Below are positions 62,376 through 64,000 of a stretch of DNA of 64,000 nucleotides, in pieces (positions within the stretch are counted from its first letter, which is position 1; every line of letters begins with the position of its first letter). The stretch spans positions 43,663 to 107,662 of the forward strand of contig JBCDHW010000009.1 of assembly GCA_038749595.1 (NCBI GenBank), written 5' to 3'. This DNA is from Parvularcula sp038749595 (lineage in GTDB: Bacteria > Pseudomonadota > Alphaproteobacteria > Caulobacterales > Parvularculaceae). The notes under the pieces were generated by a model, which searched no databases, had not been told where the DNA came from, and saw only the letters and a program-made list of their open reading frames with translations. Both the position numbers and the translations under genes were made by a program.

Positions 62376-63542
62376 TTAAGATTTTACACCAAATTTATTA
62401 AGATGACTGGGAACGTTACCACCCACGATTGTGCCGATCACGGCGAGGGTGTCGGACAGGACGACAAGATCAGCGGCTAGCCCAGGGCTGAGCCGGCCAC
62501 GTTGGTCGGCGATTTGGAGGAAATCGGCCGGCTCCGCCGTTGCCATGCGGACCGCTTGGTCAATCGGTACGTCTAAGGTTTCGACGCAGTGGCGGACAGC
62601 GCCGAGCATCGTGAGATGCGCCCCGGCGAGGGTTCCTTCCGCGTCGACCAAACGGGTTCCCTCGACCCAGATCGTCTTCCCGCCTAGGTTGAATTCCGTC
62701 TGTTCACTGCCCACCGTCGACATGGCGTCGGAGACCAGCACGATGCGCCCATCACTTTTTGCACGCAGCACAAGACGTAGCATGGGATCCGCCACATGGT
62801 GCCCGTCTGCGATGATCGAGCACCAGGCGTCGCTTTCGAGTGCTGCTGGGATGGGTCCCGGCGCGCGGCTGAGCATCGGCGGCATGGCGTTGAAGAGGTG
62901 GGTGAAGCCGCTCAGGCCAGCGGCGAGGGCTGCCTTAGTTTGCGCATAGGTGGCTTCGGTGTGGCCCGCCGCGACGCGGATGCCGCTTTTCGCGAGCGCC
63001 GAGATCGTTTCGGTGTCGACGGTTTCAGGAGCCAAGGTCAGGAGAAGCCGTTCGACGTTGTGGGTGATCAGCTTTGCCTGGGTGTCGTCCGAGAGCGATG
63101 TGAAATGATCAGCATCGTGAATACCCTTCTTGCCTGGTGCCAAGAAGGGTCCCTCAAGGTGAAGGCCGATGAGCCCCGGAATGCCTGCGGCTTGACCACG
63201 GGCGACCGCAGAGAGGGCGGCGTCGACCTTGGCGAGGGTATCGGAAATCAGGGTAGGGAGGAAAGCCGTGGTGCCGAACTTGCGATGGACGGCGCCGATT
63301 TGCGCGATCGTTTCGGGCGAGGGGTTGTCGTTGAACAGCACACCGCCGCCGCCATTGACCTGGAGATCGATGAACCCAGGCGCAATCGTGGTTCCTGGCA
63401 GCGGTAGCTTGGGGATCTGTGCGCTGAGCTTCTCCTCGGGAACGATGTCGTGGATGCGGGAACCGTCGAGAACCAACGCGTGCCCGGTGAATACCTTCTC
63501 CGGGGTGAGCAAAACCGCATCAGTGATCGCACGCTGTGTCAC
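62376..63542 (-). CDS. nagA: N-acetylglucosamine-6-phosphate deacetylase
   Basis: A 388-aa amidohydrolase. Family marks: GFIDLQVNGGGGVLFND, HLEGPFLAPGKKG, AGHTEATY, HLFNAMPP and LVSDAMS (metal and catalytic residues). It removes the acetyl group of GlcNAc-6-P made after NagZ and a kinase act. ATG start near 63542. It lies between the receiver-domain gene and nagZ on the same strand, forming a GlcNAc/wall recycling pair. Confidence 0.92.
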   Translation of the reverse strand: MTQRAITDAVLLTPEKVFTGHALVLDGSRIHDIVPEEKLSAQIPKLPLPGTTIAPGFIDLQVNGGGGVLFNDNPSPETIAQIGAVHRKFGTTAFLPTLISDTLAKVDAALSAVARGQAAGIPGLIGLHLEGPFLAPGKKGIHDADHFTSLSDDTQAKLITHNVERLLLTLAPETVDTETISALAKSGIRVAAGHTEATYAQTKAALAAGLSGFTHLFNAMPPMLSRAPGPIPAALESDAWCSIIADGHHVADPMLRLVLRAKSDGRIVLVSDAMSTVGSEQTEFNLGGKTIWVEGTRLVDAEGTLAGAHLTMLGAVRHCVETLDVPIDQAVRMATAEPADFLQIADQRGRLSPGLAADLVVLSDTLAVIGTIVGGNVPSHLNKFGVKS

Positions 63543-63572
63543 GGCTTCTCCTCATACGGAAAGAAATGTTGT

Positions 63573-64000
63573 TCAGGCTTTGCGCGCCGTCAAGCTGGGT
63601 GCGTGGTCGCTGTCCCCGGCCTCGCCGTTTTTGCGCATATTCTGCGCGATGGCGCGCTTGAGGTCTTCGGGTTTGATGGGCTTGGCAAGGTAATCGTCCG
63701 CGCCGGCTTCGAGGAGCTCTTCGCGTGCCGCGGCAAAGGCGTCGGCGGTCACCGCGACGATGGGGATTGAGGCCTTGGGCCCCGACAGCGCGCGGATGCG
63801 CCGGGTTGCTTCAACGCCGTCCATGACGGGCATTTGCTTGTCCATAAGGACGACGTCGAAGTCGCCCGCATTGACCGCGTCCACAGCCTCCTGGCCATTC
63901 TCGACAATCGTCAGTGTCTCAACCTTCCCCTTAAGGATGGTTTGGATGACCATCGCGTTAACCGCGTTATCCTCAGCCGCGAGCACGTGCAGCCCGCCGA
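63573..64000 (-). CDS. Receiver domain, partial; C terminus of a response regulator or hybrid kinase
   Basis: The frame runs off the right edge of the window. The visible ~142 residues are one receiver domain: VLAAEDNAVNAMVI, VVLMDKQMPVMDG (phospho-acceptor Asp), VAVTADAF and YLAKPIKPED (Lys). The GGLHVLAAEDN context is typical of the C-terminal receiver of a hybrid histidine kinase. It has no visible start and no output domain. It ends before nagA on the same strand. Confidence 0.85.
   Translation of the reverse strand, partial: GGLHVLAAEDNAVNAMVIQTILKGKVETLTIVENGQEAVDAVNAGDFDVVLMDKQMPVMDGVEATRRIRALSGPKASIPIVAVTADAFAAAREELLEAGADDYLAKPIKPEDLKRAIAQNMRKNGEAGDSDHAPSLTARKA

Noticed and set aside
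1..64000. Insertion sequences, prophage, CRISPR arrays
   Set aside because: No transposase, integrase, phage structural genes or regularly spaced direct repeats were seen.

Overview
The window (about 60% GC by eye, tightly packed operons with many ATGA stop/start overlaps, GTG/TTG starts) reads as a free-living, probably marine or aquatic, Alphaproteobacterium. Pointers: a RepA/RepB/RepC-type replication and partition locus, three proteins with VPLPA/PEP-CTERM-like sorting tails, a SAM-II-type riboswitch candidate in front of metX, and a fused acetylglutamate kinase/synthase, a fusion known from Maricaulis/Parvularcula-like alphaproteobacteria and Xanthomonas. I cannot fix the genus.

Layout. 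1-4.6 kb: divergent organoarsenical-type cluster (ArsM methyltransferase, SDR, DUF2064 transferase, GT2 on minus; a radical SAM enzyme on plus). 4.6-6.6 kb: lipoprotein and S41 peptidase. 6.8-13 kb: a type I-like export operon (ABC protein with a degenerate ATPase, HlyD, TolC), converging on an intact MsbA-like ABC exporter. 13-18 kb: SdiA-regulated-like protein, a DUF4956 / Shewanella-like phosphatase / CotH-like operon, a CTERM protein. 18.2-25.3 kb: TIR-TM-TPR protein diverging from a LuxR response regulator/histidine kinase pair, then a hybrid kinase; tRNA-Phe. 25.5-32.6 kb: SLC13 transporter and argF'-argG-argE'-argBA-argC, a Xanthomonas-type arginine route through N-acetylcitrulline; argH lies at 36.6 kb. 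32.7-40.7 kb: HExxH lipoprotein, PFK, serine hydrolase, two CTERM proteins (one frameshifted), a universal stress protein. 40.9-51.4 kb: surface-glycan locus (DegT aminotransferase, CMP-sugar synthetase, dehydrogenases, glycosyltransferases, ABC exporter). 51.3-55.5 kb: a rearranged repABC locus: repC points away from repA-repB, three identical 16-bp parS palindromes lie between repA and repB, and a strong terminator antisense to the repC leader suggests a counter-transcribed RNA. 55.5-57.1 kb: three tandem TonB-like proteins. 57.2-59.6 kb: promoter, SAM-II candidate, metX-metB. 59.6-64 kb: aromatic aminotransferase, nagZ, nagA, and a receiver domain cut by the window edge.

How it fits together. 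A replication/partition locus beside arginine, methionine, cell-wall recycling and tRNA genes suggests a chromid, or a repABC plasmid integrated in a chromosome. The most interesting items are the inverted repC with its candidate antisense RNA, the export operon built around an apparently dead ATPase, the ArsM/radical SAM cluster, and the acetylcitrulline arginine pathway.
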